The notes under the pieces were generated by a model. That model searched no databases, was not told the origin of the DNA, and was given only the letters and a program-made list of their open reading frames with translations. A program made the translations under genes and the position numbers. From positions 1 through 6,590 of the forward strand of contig DAOUQS010000113.1 in the NCBI GenBank assembly GCA_030625465.1: 6,590 bases of DNA. Reading direction: 5' to 3'. Source of the DNA: Amylibacter sp. Lineage in GTDB: Bacteria > Pseudomonadota > Alphaproteobacteria > Rhodobacterales > Rhodobacteraceae. This document shows positions 1 to 5,868 of the stretch, one piece after another; the stretch's first letter is position 1; each line of letters starts with the position of its first letter.

Positions 1-779
1 ATCGTGATGTCGTCTTTTTCACCAACAATATAAATGGGGTCTTGTAGAACCGCAGTTTTTGAACGGTCCAGGTAACGCACAAATTCCTTCACGCCACCTT
101 CGTAAAACAGCACAGTTTCCAAAGGCTCGGCAGGGCGTTCATCACGCAGGATGATTTTGACACCAGAGTTCAGAAATGCCAGTTCACGTAAGCGGTTTTC
201 CAGGGTTTTGAACACATAGTCGCGGTTGGAGAATGTATCGAGTGAGGCCATGAACCGCACTTCAGTACCGGTTTCACCTTTTGCTTCACCTATAACTTCC
301 AGATGCTTGACCGTATCGCCATGCTCAAAACGTGCGATATGGACTTTGTCATCGCGCCAGATTTTCAGCTCTAGCCAATTAGACAGCGCATTCACAACAG
401 ACACGCCCACGCCGTGCAAGCCACCTGATACCTTGTAAGAATTGCTGTCGAACTTACCGCCCGCATGCAACTGTGTCATAATCACTTCGGCGGCAGAAAC
501 GCCTTCTTCTTCGTGAATGCCCACGGGAATTCCACGGCCATTATCACGCACTGAAACGCTTTCATCTTCGTGGATTGTAACCGATACAAAATCCGCATGT
601 TTGGCCAAGGCTTCATCAATACCGTTATCGACCACTTCATAAACCATATGGTGCAGACCAGAGCCATCATCCGTGTCGCCAATGTACATGCCCGGGCGCT
701 TACGCACAGCTTCTAAGCCTCTAAGAACCTTAATAGAATCCGCGCCGTATTCTTCTGGTGTTTGTTGCTCGTCAGACAT
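1..779 (-). CDS. gyrB: DNA gyrase subunit B, N-terminal 259 residues (3' end off the window)
   Basis: ATP-driven subunit of the GyrA2GyrB2 type II topoisomerase, which introduces negative supercoils in the cytoplasm. The frame is open from the ATG to the window edge. The GHKL ATPase domain is present with its landmarks: the [14 protein letters not shown] block (26-39), catalytic Glu48 and Mg-ligand Asn52 in [10 protein letters not shown], Asp79 and the RGIP loop (82-85), the glycine-rich ATP lid [14 protein letters not shown] (118-131), Arg142 and Thr172. These match E. coli E42, N46, D73, R76-P79, R136 and T165 with an offset of 6-7 residues. The start of the transducer domain follows. The TOPRIM and C-terminal parts lie outside, so it could formally be ParE, but the close match to GyrB and the recF context favour gyrB. 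A weak Shine-Dalgarno (GGGA) lies about 8 bases before the ATG. A separate promoter candidate lies upstream, so expression need not depend on recF. No frameshift seen. Confidence 0.97.
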   Translation of the reverse strand, partial: MSDEQQTPEEYGADSIKVLRGLEAVRKRPGMYIGDTDDGSGLHHMVYEVVDNGIDEALAKHADFVSVTIHEDESVSVRDNGRGIPVGIHEEEGVSAAEVIMTQLHAGGKFDSNSYKVSGGLHGVGVSVVNALSNWLELKIWRDDKVHIARFEHGDTVKHLEVIGEAKGETGTEVRFMASLDTFSNRDYVFKTLENRLRELAFLNSGVKIILRDERPAEPLETVLFYEGGVKEFVRYLDRSKTAVLQDPIYIVGEKDDIT

Positions 780-787
780 TTAACTAT

Positions 788-816
788 CCCGTTATATTTA
801 ACATTAGATATACGGG
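788..816. repeat. inverted repeat overlapping the gyrB -10 and leader
   Basis: Arms CCCGTTATAT (788-797) and ATATACGGG (808-816) are complementary over 9 pairs with one bulged T, around a 10-base loop. The right arm covers most of the proposed -10, and the left arm covers the GGG of the weak Shine-Dalgarno. If transcription starts near 800, only one arm would be in the mRNA, so the dyad would act as DNA (operator or easily melted DNA). If it starts further upstream, the RNA could fold and mask the ribosome site. Confidence 0.4.
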
Positions 817-835
817 TTTTCAGCCAGATTGTCAC
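807..835 (-). promoter_or_regulatory. candidate sigma70-type promoter for gyrB
   Basis: On the minus strand a -35 GTGACA (830-835, 5/6 to TTGACA) is followed by a 17-base spacer and a -10 TATATC (807-812, 4/6 to TATAAT). Transcription would begin near 800, giving a leader of about 20 bases before the gyrB ATG. Position, spacing and direction fit a dedicated gyrB promoter downstream of the VOC gene. The assignment rests only on sequence match. Confidence 0.5.
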
Positions 836-843
836 GCCTGAAC

Positions 844-857
844 CACAAAATTTTGTG
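844..857. repeat. perfect 14-base palindrome upstream of gyrB promoter
   Basis: CACAAAATTTTGTG is fully self-complementary and lies between the VOC stop and the proposed gyrB -35, centred about 50 bases before the predicted start site. That is a common position for an activator site or an upstream A/T element. It lacks the GC stem and T tract of an intrinsic terminator on either strand, so an operator-like DNA site is the better reading. The binding protein is unknown. Confidence 0.4.
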
Positions 858-865
858 TAAGGCGC

Positions 866-1294
866 CTAGGTTCCGCCGATAAGCTGGCCATCATCATCCA
901 AGGCCCAGAACGGATTGTGCGCCACTTCCCAAAGATGCCCGTCTGGGTCGGCGAAATTGCCCGAATAACCACCCCAGAAAACCTCTTTCGGTTCCGTGAT
1001 GATAATGGCCCCTGCGGCAACTGCATCGGCAAATGCGCAGTCCACTTCTTTGGGTGAGTTGTAATTTGTCGCCAAGGTGATCGTACCTGTTGAGCGTTCA
1101 TGGATAGGCATGCCAAGATCAGTGATCAATGCGTCTTTAGCGTAAAGTGCAAAAAATTGGCCTGCGATTTTATAAAAGGCAATCTTGTCATTGCCCCCCT
1201 CGGCCTCAACCCAACCAAGGGCGGTGTAGAATGTGCGTGATTGTTCAAGATCGGCAACCGCCAGCGTGATCATGGTTATCCGTTGGGGGGTCAT
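866..1294 (-). CDS. VOC-family (glyoxalase/bleomycin-resistance fold) protein
   Basis: A 142-residue, probably cytosolic protein with no signal peptide or membrane segment. It shows the two-module vicinal-oxygen-chelate pattern: ITMITLAVADLEQSRTFYTA near the start (6-25) and the C-terminal block FADPDGHLWEVAHNPFW (114-130), the hallmark of the family. Glu123 sits at the usual last metal-ligand position. The first-strand position that is often His appears to be Thr, so it may not be a classical metal-dependent glyoxalase. The substrate cannot be told from sequence. Start chosen at the ATG at 1294 because AGGAG lies 7 bases before it, and that Shine-Dalgarno overlaps the recF stop (TAGGAG). The second in-frame ATG eight codons in has no such site. 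The gene lies 10 bases after recF, so it is probably translated from the dnaN-recF transcript. Confidence 0.88.
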   Translation of the reverse strand: MTPQRITMITLAVADLEQSRTFYTALGWVEAEGGNDKIAFYKIAGQFFALYAKDALITDLGMPIHERSTGTITLATNYNSPKEVDCAFADAVAAGAIIITEPKEVFWGGYSGNFADPDGHLWEVAHNPFWALDDDGQLIGGT

Positions 1295-1304
1295 TTGCCG
1301 TCTC

Positions 1305-2411
1305 CTAATGCGCTTTCACAGATGATACGCCTGCTTCATCCATGACTTCCAAATACATTGCCCGCGCGCCCATTGCATCAAACAATTCCGCGCCTGTTCC
1401 TGTCATCCACGCCTGCGCACCCAATGCACATATTTCGTCATATAGGGCAGCGCGGCGGTCTGCATCCAAGTGGGCTGCGACTTCATCCAGTAAATAAATC
1501 GGCGGCGCCCCGAAATCTTGTGACAAAGCACGGCCATTAGCAAGGATTAGTGACACAAGCAGGGCTTTTTGCTCCCCGGTCGAACATTGTTTGGCCGGCG
1601 TTCCCTTGGCGGTATAGACGGCCTGCAGATCATCGCGGTGCGGCCCCACCAACGTGCGCCCTGCTGCCATATCGCGCGGGCGGCTTTCCCTGAACGCGGT
1701 CAGCAGATCGTCCTTGTCGGTGATCACTGCACCAGCTTCGGCCCCAAGCAAGGTTAGATCCGCTGCCGGGAAGGCAGTATCCGCACCTTTTTGCGCTTCT
1801 TGCAAACGTGCGACGGTCATCACCCGATTGCTTTCGATAATCGCACCCGCTTCGGCCATTTGATTTTCAACAGCCGCGTACCACGACGGGTCGCGCACGC
1901 CATCCTTCAACATACGGTTGCGTTCGCGCATGGTCTTTTCATAGATCACAGATTGTTCCGCATGGCGCGGCTCCATGCTCATGGTCAAACGATCCAGAAA
2001 CCGCCTGCGGCCTTCGGCACCTTCAACCCAAAGCCGGTCCATCACGGGCACTAGCCAGACGATGCGTGCCAACCTGCCAAGGGCCAGTTGCGGCGCAGCT
2101 TTACCGTCGATCAAAACACTACGCGAGCCTTCACCCTTGTAGCTGGTTTCAACTTCATGGATATGCCCCAGACTTTCCAGTATGCCCGAAACCTTCCAAC
2201 CCAAGACCTCAGGCGCACGCGCCATTTCATCCACTGTCGCACGGCGCATCCCGCGCCCCGGTGACAACAGGGAAATTGCTTCCAGAATATTGGTTTTGCC
2301 TGCCCCGTTAGCCCCATATATCGCAATAGGGCGCCCGTCGGTTTCAATGGAAACACGTTTATGGGATCGGAAGTGTGAAAGCGTTAAGCTTTGTAATGCA
2401 AGGCCCGCCAA
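1305..2411 (-). CDS. recF: DNA replication and repair protein RecF
   Basis: SMC/ABC-like ATPase that binds gapped DNA and, with RecO and RecR, loads RecA at stalled forks and single-strand gaps. It has 368 residues, a normal length. Features in order: the N-terminal LSHFRSHK strand (11-18), Walker A GANGAGKT (33-40), the RecF-typical GPHRDDL (256-262), the ABC signature CSTGEQK (276-282) and Walker B with D-loop IYLLDEVAAHLD (305-316). The start is a TTG at 2411, four bases after the dnaN stop. No other start codon exists between the upstream in-frame stop and Walker A, the first internal Met being at residue 55, so TTG is effectively forced. Only a weak GGGTG lies about 9 bases upstream, suggesting coupling to dnaN translation. 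No damage to key motifs. Confidence 0.96.
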   Translation of the reverse strand: MAGLALQSLTLSHFRSHKRVSIETDGRPIAIYGANGAGKTNILEAISLLSPGRGMRRATVDEMARAPEVLGWKVSGILESLGHIHEVETSYKGEGSRSVLIDGKAAPQLALGRLARIVWLVPVMDRLWVEGAEGRRRFLDRLTMSMEPRHAEQSVIYEKTMRERNRMLKDGVRDPSWYAAVENQMAEAGAIIESNRVMTVARLQEAQKGADTAFPAADLTLLGAEAGAVITDKDDLLTAFRESRPRDMAAGRTLVGPHRDDLQAVYTAKGTPAKQCSTGEQKALLVSLILANGRALSQDFGAPPIYLLDEVAAHLDADRRAALYDEICALGAQAWMTGTGAELFDAMGARAMYLEVMDEAGVSSVKAH

Positions 2412-2415
2412 GCGG

Positions 2416-3534
2416 TTACACCCGCATTGGCATCACGACGTAAACAGCACTTTCATCATTGCCTTCACGCATCAAGGTTGGATCACCTGATGAATTAAAC
2501 AAGAACACCGCATTTTCACGGTCAACCTGCCCTGCAATTTCCAGCAAGTATTTGGCATTAAAGCCAATTTCCAGTGGTTCATCGCCATATGCCACCGCTA
2601 GCTCTTCTTCCGCAGCACCGCTATCGGGGGCATTTACGGTCAGGATCAGGCGGTCTTCGTCCAATGATAATTTGACGGCGCGTGAACGCTCGGACGACAC
2701 GGTGGAAACCCGATCAACCGCTTGGGCAAACTCTGCTGCGTCCACTTCCAGACGGCGGGTATTACCCTGTGGAATGACGCGGGTATAATCGGGGAATGAC
2801 CCGTCGATGACTTTAGAGGTCAGGGTTATTTCAGGCGTGGCAAACCGGATTTTAGTTTCGGAAACCGACACCGCAATTTGCATTTCATCGTCATCCATCA
2901 GCTTGCGTAACTCGTTGACGGTTTTGCGCGGAACAATCACGCCCGGCAGATTTTCGGCACCGTCAGGCAATGGCGCATCGATGCGCGCCAGACGGTGACC
3001 GTCAGTTGCAACGCAACGCAAAACTTTACCGTCCGCCCCGTCAGATGCATGCATATAAACACCATTCAGATAGTAACGAGTTTCTTCAGTTGAAATCGCA
3101 AACTTGGACTTGTCGAACAGGCGGCGCAAAACCGGTGCGGCCGCACTAAAATTACAATCGTATTCAGAAGAGGCCATAACCGGAAAATCTTCTTTGGGCA
3201 GAGTCGCCAAAGAAAAGCTGGAACGGCCTGCCTTGATTTCCAAACGACCTGAAGCGCCGTCATCCGACAGCTCTACCATTGCGCCATCAGGCAATTTTCG
3301 GACAATTTCGTGCAATGTATGCGCACCAACCGTTGTCGCACCGGCGCGTTCAACCATAGCCGGGGCTTTGTCGATTACTTCGATGTCCAGATCGGTCGCA
3401 CGAAAGCTGATCCCGTCGCCTTCGGCCTCAATCAGGACATTGGCCAGTATTGGAATTGTATTGCGTCGCTCTACAACAGATTGCGCCTGAGACATTGCCT
3501 TTAGCAATGCGCTGCGTTCGATACTGACTTTCAT
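2416..3534 (-). CDS. dnaN: DNA polymerase III beta subunit (sliding clamp)
   Basis: Ring-forming processivity clamp that encircles DNA and tethers Pol III and other clamp-binding proteins. At 372 residues it is full length, with three clamp repeats of roughly 120 residues. Visible landmarks are the N-terminus MKVSIERSALLKA, the ATDGHRLA motif (176-183) in the second domain, GSFPDYTRVIPQ (245-256) at the start of the third, and the terminal VVMPMRV, which forms part of the partner-binding pocket and matches the E. coli end. The ATG at 3534 is preceded by AGGGAG with about 7 bases between, a good Shine-Dalgarno. It follows dnaA by 151 bases, room for its own promoter, and it is coupled to recF at its 3' end. 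Confidence 0.97.
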   Translation of the reverse strand: MKVSIERSALLKAMSQAQSVVERRNTIPILANVLIEAEGDGISFRATDLDIEVIDKAPAMVERAGATTVGAHTLHEIVRKLPDGAMVELSDDGASGRLEIKAGRSSFSLATLPKEDFPVMASSEYDCNFSAAAPVLRRLFDKSKFAISTEETRYYLNGVYMHASDGADGKVLRCVATDGHRLARIDAPLPDGAENLPGVIVPRKTVNELRKLMDDDEMQIAVSVSETKIRFATPEITLTSKVIDGSFPDYTRVIPQGNTRRLEVDAAEFAQAVDRVSTVSSERSRAVKLSLDEDRLILTVNAPDSGAAEEELAVAYGDEPLEIGFNAKYLLEIAGQVDRENAVFLFNSSGDPTLMREGNDESAVYVVMPMRV

Positions 3535-3586
3535 ATTCCCGCTCCCTGATCGTGTGGGCCCCCATTATCTGGGATCGGCACCCTAC

Positions 3587-3598
3587 CCGATATATCGG
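3587..3598. repeat. perfect 12-base palindrome in the dnaA-dnaN gap
   Basis: CCGATATATCGG is fully self-complementary and sits about 55 bases before the dnaN start, inside an otherwise non-coding 151-base gap (3535-3685). It could be an operator, or its TATATC could belong to a -10 element, although I find no good -35 at the right distance. It lacks a T tract, so it is not an intrinsic terminator for dnaA. Confidence 0.35.
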
Positions 3599-3619
3599 TT
3601 TATTCAATGTTAAAGGTAC

Positions 3620-3646
3620 ACTTTACGGGAATGCGCCCAAGGTCAA
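3620..3646 (-). promoter_or_regulatory. weak promoter candidate for dnaN-recF
   Basis: A minus-strand TTGACC (3641-3646, 5/6 to the -35 consensus) is followed 15 bases later by TAAAGT (3620-3625, 4/6 to the -10). The spacer is shorter than ideal. It lies about 85 bases before the dnaN ATG in the dnaA-dnaN gap, where an internal promoter would be expected. Confidence 0.25.
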
Positions 3647-3685
3647 GACCGCAGTGTAATACCAGCCAAATTGGTTTGTGATGGG

Positions 3686-5047
3686 TTAGGCTTCAAGCAT
3701 TCTGCGCAACAGTTCCACATCTTCGGCGATTTGGTTATCGACTGTGCAAAGCGCTTCTATTCTTTTGACGCCGTGCATCACTGTTGTATGATCCCTGCCG
3801 CCAAAACTGCGGCCGATTTCAGGCAATGATTTAGAGGTCAGCTTTTTCGCCAGAAACATAGCAACCTGACGCGGGCGAGCGACTGATCTTGCGCGGCGCG
3901 GGCTTAATATATCAGTCATGCGCAGATTATAGTGATCCGCTACTTTGCGGATAATCTCATCAATGGTGACTTTGCGATCTGAAGCACGCAACATATCGGC
4001 CAGCGACTCTTGCACCACATCCAAAGTAACCTCACGCCCGACAAGGGATGCGAATGCAAACAGGCGGGTTAAAGCCCCTTCCAATACGCGCACATTGTTC
4101 GATATACGATGCGCCAAGAATTCCAGAACACCGTCGGCAAGTATAACTTCCGGATAATGCTTTAATTGCGCTTCGGCTTTGGATTGCAGGATGCCCAATC
4201 GTAATTCGTAGTCTGTCGGGTGCAAGTCCACGACTAAACCCCACTGAAGGCGCGACTTAATGCGTTCTTCCAGCCCGTCGATTTCACCGGGGGCACGATC
4301 CGCCGAGATTATGATCTGTTTATTTTGATCGACCAGCGCGTTGAATGTATGAAAAAATTCATCCTGGGTGCTGTTTTTGCCGGCAATGAATTGTACATCA
4401 TCAACCATCAACACATCAACAGACCGGAAAATTTCCTTAAAGCTCATCGTGTCTTTGAAACGCAAGGCTTGCACGAAACGGTACATGAATTGTTCGGCCG
4501 AAAGATACAGAACTTTTGCTTTCGGGTTTTTTTCCTGAATTTCCCAGGCAATCGCGTGCATCAAATGGGTTTTGCCCAGACCGACACCGCCATAAAGGAA
4601 TAGTGGGTTGAATGTAACAGGGCCGCCTTTTGCCACACGGCGCGCCGCTGCATGGGCCAGCTCATTAGGTTTGCCAACCACAAAGTGATCAAACGTATAG
4701 CGCTTATCAAGTGGTGCGCCAAGCAAGTCGCCAGACCCGGTTGGCGTATGGTTTTTGTATGCAGCAGTTGTTTTCTTTGCTTTTGGTTTGATTTCCGCTT
4801 TGACCAAGGCGCCGGCCTTGAAATCCAAACGATCCACAGCAACACCTTCCCGGGTCATCATTATCGCGATCTTATCGCCATAATTACGGTTGACCCATGT
4901 CCCGATAAAGCTTGTCGGTGATGCAAAGGAAGCGACACCATCAATAACCTTCAAAAGGTTCAATGGTTCAATCCAGTTTTGAAAGGCATCATCGCCAATA
5001 ATTCCCGGTAGTTGGTCGCGAACGCGCCCCCAGCAGTCAAATTCCAT
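3686..5047 (-). CDS. dnaA: Chromosomal replication initiator protein DnaA
   Basis: AAA+ ATPase that binds DnaA boxes and opens the origin. The 453 residues show all four domains: domain I (about 1-80, starting WGRVRDQLPG), a short Lys/Thr-rich linker (about 81-112), the AAA+ domain (about 113-345) and the DNA-binding domain IV (about 350-453). Walker A is GGVGLGKT (153-160) and Walker B is VLMVDDVQF (212-220). Sensor I is around SADRAP (248-253), the arginine-finger region ERIKSRLQWGL is 261-271, and Sensor II Arg320 is in NNVRVLEGAL. Domain IV carries ARSVARPRQ (386-394) and the DnaA signature GRDHTTVMHGVKRIE (417-431). The ATG at 5047 has only a weak GAGA about 8 bases upstream. The rhodanese stop is 20 bases upstream with no obvious promoter between, so the two may share a transcript. 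Confidence 0.98.
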   Translation of the reverse strand: MEFDCWGRVRDQLPGIIGDDAFQNWIEPLNLLKVIDGVASFASPTSFIGTWVNRNYGDKIAIMMTREGVAVDRLDFKAGALVKAEIKPKAKKTTAAYKNHTPTGSGDLLGAPLDKRYTFDHFVVGKPNELAHAAARRVAKGGPVTFNPLFLYGGVGLGKTHLMHAIAWEIQEKNPKAKVLYLSAEQFMYRFVQALRFKDTMSFKEIFRSVDVLMVDDVQFIAGKNSTQDEFFHTFNALVDQNKQIIISADRAPGEIDGLEERIKSRLQWGLVVDLHPTDYELRLGILQSKAEAQLKHYPEVILADGVLEFLAHRISNNVRVLEGALTRLFAFASLVGREVTLDVVQESLADMLRASDRKVTIDEIIRKVADHYNLRMTDILSPRRARSVARPRQVAMFLAKKLTSKSLPEIGRSFGGRDHTTVMHGVKRIEALCTVDNQIAEDVELLRRMLEA

Positions 5048-5067
5048 TTTTCAGTCTCATACAGTTA

Positions 5068-5517
5068 TCAGGTTTGGCCCCAAGCCAAGCCCCGGGATTT
5101 CCACCCGTTCGTTAATCCCCTGTGCCGGTTTGAATTCAAGTCCCCCTCGAATCCCTCCGACACGTTTACACACAAAGTGGAAAACCCTTTTGCAGAGAAG
5201 GCTTCATTCACCACTTGCGCCGCTTCCATTGAACGCACGCCGGAACGGCATAAAAAATAAATCTTGGATGGCATAGAGCCGCCCAGTTGTTCCAGTAGAT
5301 GCGTTGCAAAACTTTCGTTCACAGACATATCCGGATATTGCCGCCATTCCAGTAAGATAACCTGTTTGCCCAAGGCACCCAAATCGGGAATGCCGATAAA
5401 AGACCATTCGGGCTTTGTCCTGACATCCACAAGAACAGCATCGGTTAGATTTTCCAGGCCGGTCCATGCATCCAAAGGTGTTTCCTCGGTTACACTTTCA
5501 CATCGTATCGCGGCCAT
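5068..5517 (-). CDS. Rhodanese-like domain protein
   Basis: Single-domain rhodanese (sulfurtransferase fold), predicted to carry a persulfide on its active-site cysteine. With the start chosen here it is 149 residues. Seen: the N-terminal VLVDVRTKPEW block, the substitution PDLGALGKQVILLEW typical of an alphaproteobacterial subfamily, the active-site loop CRSGVRS (Cys90), and the C-terminal VSEGFEGDL and NGWKSRGLAW. The cysteine is intact, so it is probably active; its sulfur donor and acceptor are unknown. Start: the frame is open upstream to a GTG at 5541 (157 residues) and an ATG at 5532, but neither has a Shine-Dalgarno. The ATG at 5517 has GGGGGA close before it, with 4 bases between, and begins where the homologous sequence seems to begin. 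The gene ends 20 bases before dnaA. No clear promoter was found upstream. Confidence 0.9.
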   Translation of the reverse strand: MAAIRCESVTEETPLDAWTGLENLTDAVLVDVRTKPEWSFIGIPDLGALGKQVILLEWRQYPDMSVNESFATHLLEQLGGSMPSKIYFLCRSGVRSMEAAQVVNEAFSAKGFSTLCVNVSEGFEGDLNSNRHRGLTNGWKSRGLAWGQT

Positions 5518-5633
5518 TTCTTCCCCCAACATCTGAATCACTTGCTAGACGTTAACTTGCTTGGGCCAAACCTTTCAATGAATCTTCTCTGTTGACTCAA
5601 ATATAATTCATTCGAATCCCCCCAGGAAGCCTA

Positions 5634-5673
5634 AGTACCTGTTTAATATACATTAAATACGCAAAAAGGTACT
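5634..5673. repeat. nested inverted repeat upstream of rhodanese-dnaA
   Basis: Outer arms AGTACCT (5634-5640) and AGGTACT (5667-5673) are perfectly complementary over 7 bases. Inside lies a second perfect dyad, TTTAAT (5642-5647) and ATTAAA (5652-5657), with a 4-base loop. Together they could form a branched stem in RNA or an easily unwound A/T element in DNA. If the rhodanese-dnaA transcript starts upstream of 5700, this is part of its 5' leader. Confidence 0.45.
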
Positions 5674-5674
5674 G

Positions 5675-5696
5675 CCCGCTTTGAAATCAAAGCGGG
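5675..5696. repeat. strong 9-base-pair stem-loop upstream of rhodanese-dnaA
   Basis: CCCGCTTTG (5675-5683) and CAAAGCGGG (5688-5696) pair perfectly around a 4-base loop. On the minus strand a run of five T follows, but only after 9 further bases, so it is not a standard intrinsic terminator. On the plus strand no T tract follows. It lies one base from the nested repeat, which suggests a structured leader or protein-binding region. Confidence 0.5.
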
Positions 5697-5729
5697 ACAC
5701 AGCAGGGTTACGATTTGGAGGTACAAAGG

Positions 5730-5834
5730 GTGAGAATCCCCTTGGATATTAAAATGATCGTAAAACGACTTGCGATGCCAAACAAGGCGACCAAAAATAG
5801 AACATTCAAAAAATACATAAAAAAACGGGGCTAA
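5730..5834 (+). CDS. possible 34-residue basic small protein (unproven)
   Basis: A plus-strand GTG at 5730 has a consensus GGAGG (5717-5721) exactly 8 bases before it and opens a 34-codon frame ending in TAA at 5832. The predicted peptide is strongly basic (about 13 Lys/Arg), ending KKYIKKRG, with no membrane segment or recognised family. It runs against every neighbour and ends inside the rpsT terminator hairpin, which would be a weak terminator for it too. Against it: the A-rich plus strand favours Lys codons by chance, no plus-strand promoter was identified, and a small hairpin (AAGGG 5726-5730 with CCCTT 5739-5743) covers the start. Treat as a candidate only. Confidence 0.2.
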   Translation: MRIPLDIKMIVKRLAMPNKATKNRTFKKYIKKRG

Positions 5835-5842
5835 AAGCCCCG
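5819..5842 (-). terminator. rho-independent terminator of rpsT
   Basis: On the minus strand the stem CGGGGCT (5842-5836) and AGCCCCG (5832-5826) closes a TTT loop and is followed at once by seven T (5825-5819). It begins 27 bases after the rpsT stop. This is a textbook intrinsic terminator and separates rpsT from the rhodanese-dnaA unit. Confidence 0.9.
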
Positions 5843-5868
5843 CTTAAAATTTAATTCTGCATTCAGGC

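Larger units (their letters stand above)
5518..5868. other. intergenic gap with dyads and the rpsT terminator; no confident gene
   Basis: About 350 bases between the rhodanese start and the rpsT stop. It is A/T-rich in 5591-5670 and 5745-5825. It contains three inverted repeats (5634-5673 with 5642-5657 nested inside, and 5675-5696), the palindrome ATTCGAAT (5610-5617), a possible plus-strand small ORF (5730-5834) and the rpsT terminator. It must also carry the promoter for rhodanese-dnaA, but I see no good match. The best is a poor TTGTTT (5780-5785), 17 bases, TACGAT (5757-5762) on the minus strand. No TTATNCACA-type DnaA box and no full CtrA site (TTAA-N7-TTAAC) were found. Confidence 0.6.

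Noticed and set aside
784..804. Mini-ORF of six codons on the minus strand ending 4 bases before gyrB ATG (possible leader peptide)
   Set aside because: No Shine-Dalgarno, and the predicted transcription start is almost at its ATG; six codons arise easily by chance.
832..1116. 94-residue minus-strand ORF overlapping the VOC gene
   Set aside because: It lies in another frame inside a well-supported VOC protein and resembles no family; it is a shadow ORF.
5592..5607. Plus-strand TTGACT followed by TATAAT, at first sight a promoter
   Set aside because: Only 4 bases separate the two hexamers, so they cannot act as a -35/-10 pair.
5597..5653. 18-residue minus-strand ORF in the rpsT-rhodanese gap, a possible leader peptide for dnaA
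   Set aside because: No ribosome site before its ATG, no regulatory codon run, and it lies over the nested inverted repeat, which explains the sequence better.
5643..5656. TTAA...TTAA as a CtrA-type site
   Set aside because: The spacer is 6 bases, not 7, and the second half lacks the C of TTAAC.
5726..5743. GGGTGAGAATCCC hairpin resembling a tRNA T-arm
   Set aside because: No acceptor, D or anticodon arms nearby and the loop lacks TTC; not a tRNA.
5757..5785. TTGTTT-17-TACGAT as the rhodanese-dnaA promoter
   Set aside because: Spacing is right, but the -35 matches at only three positions and the region is A/T-rich, so chance matches are expected; mentioned only in the gap description.
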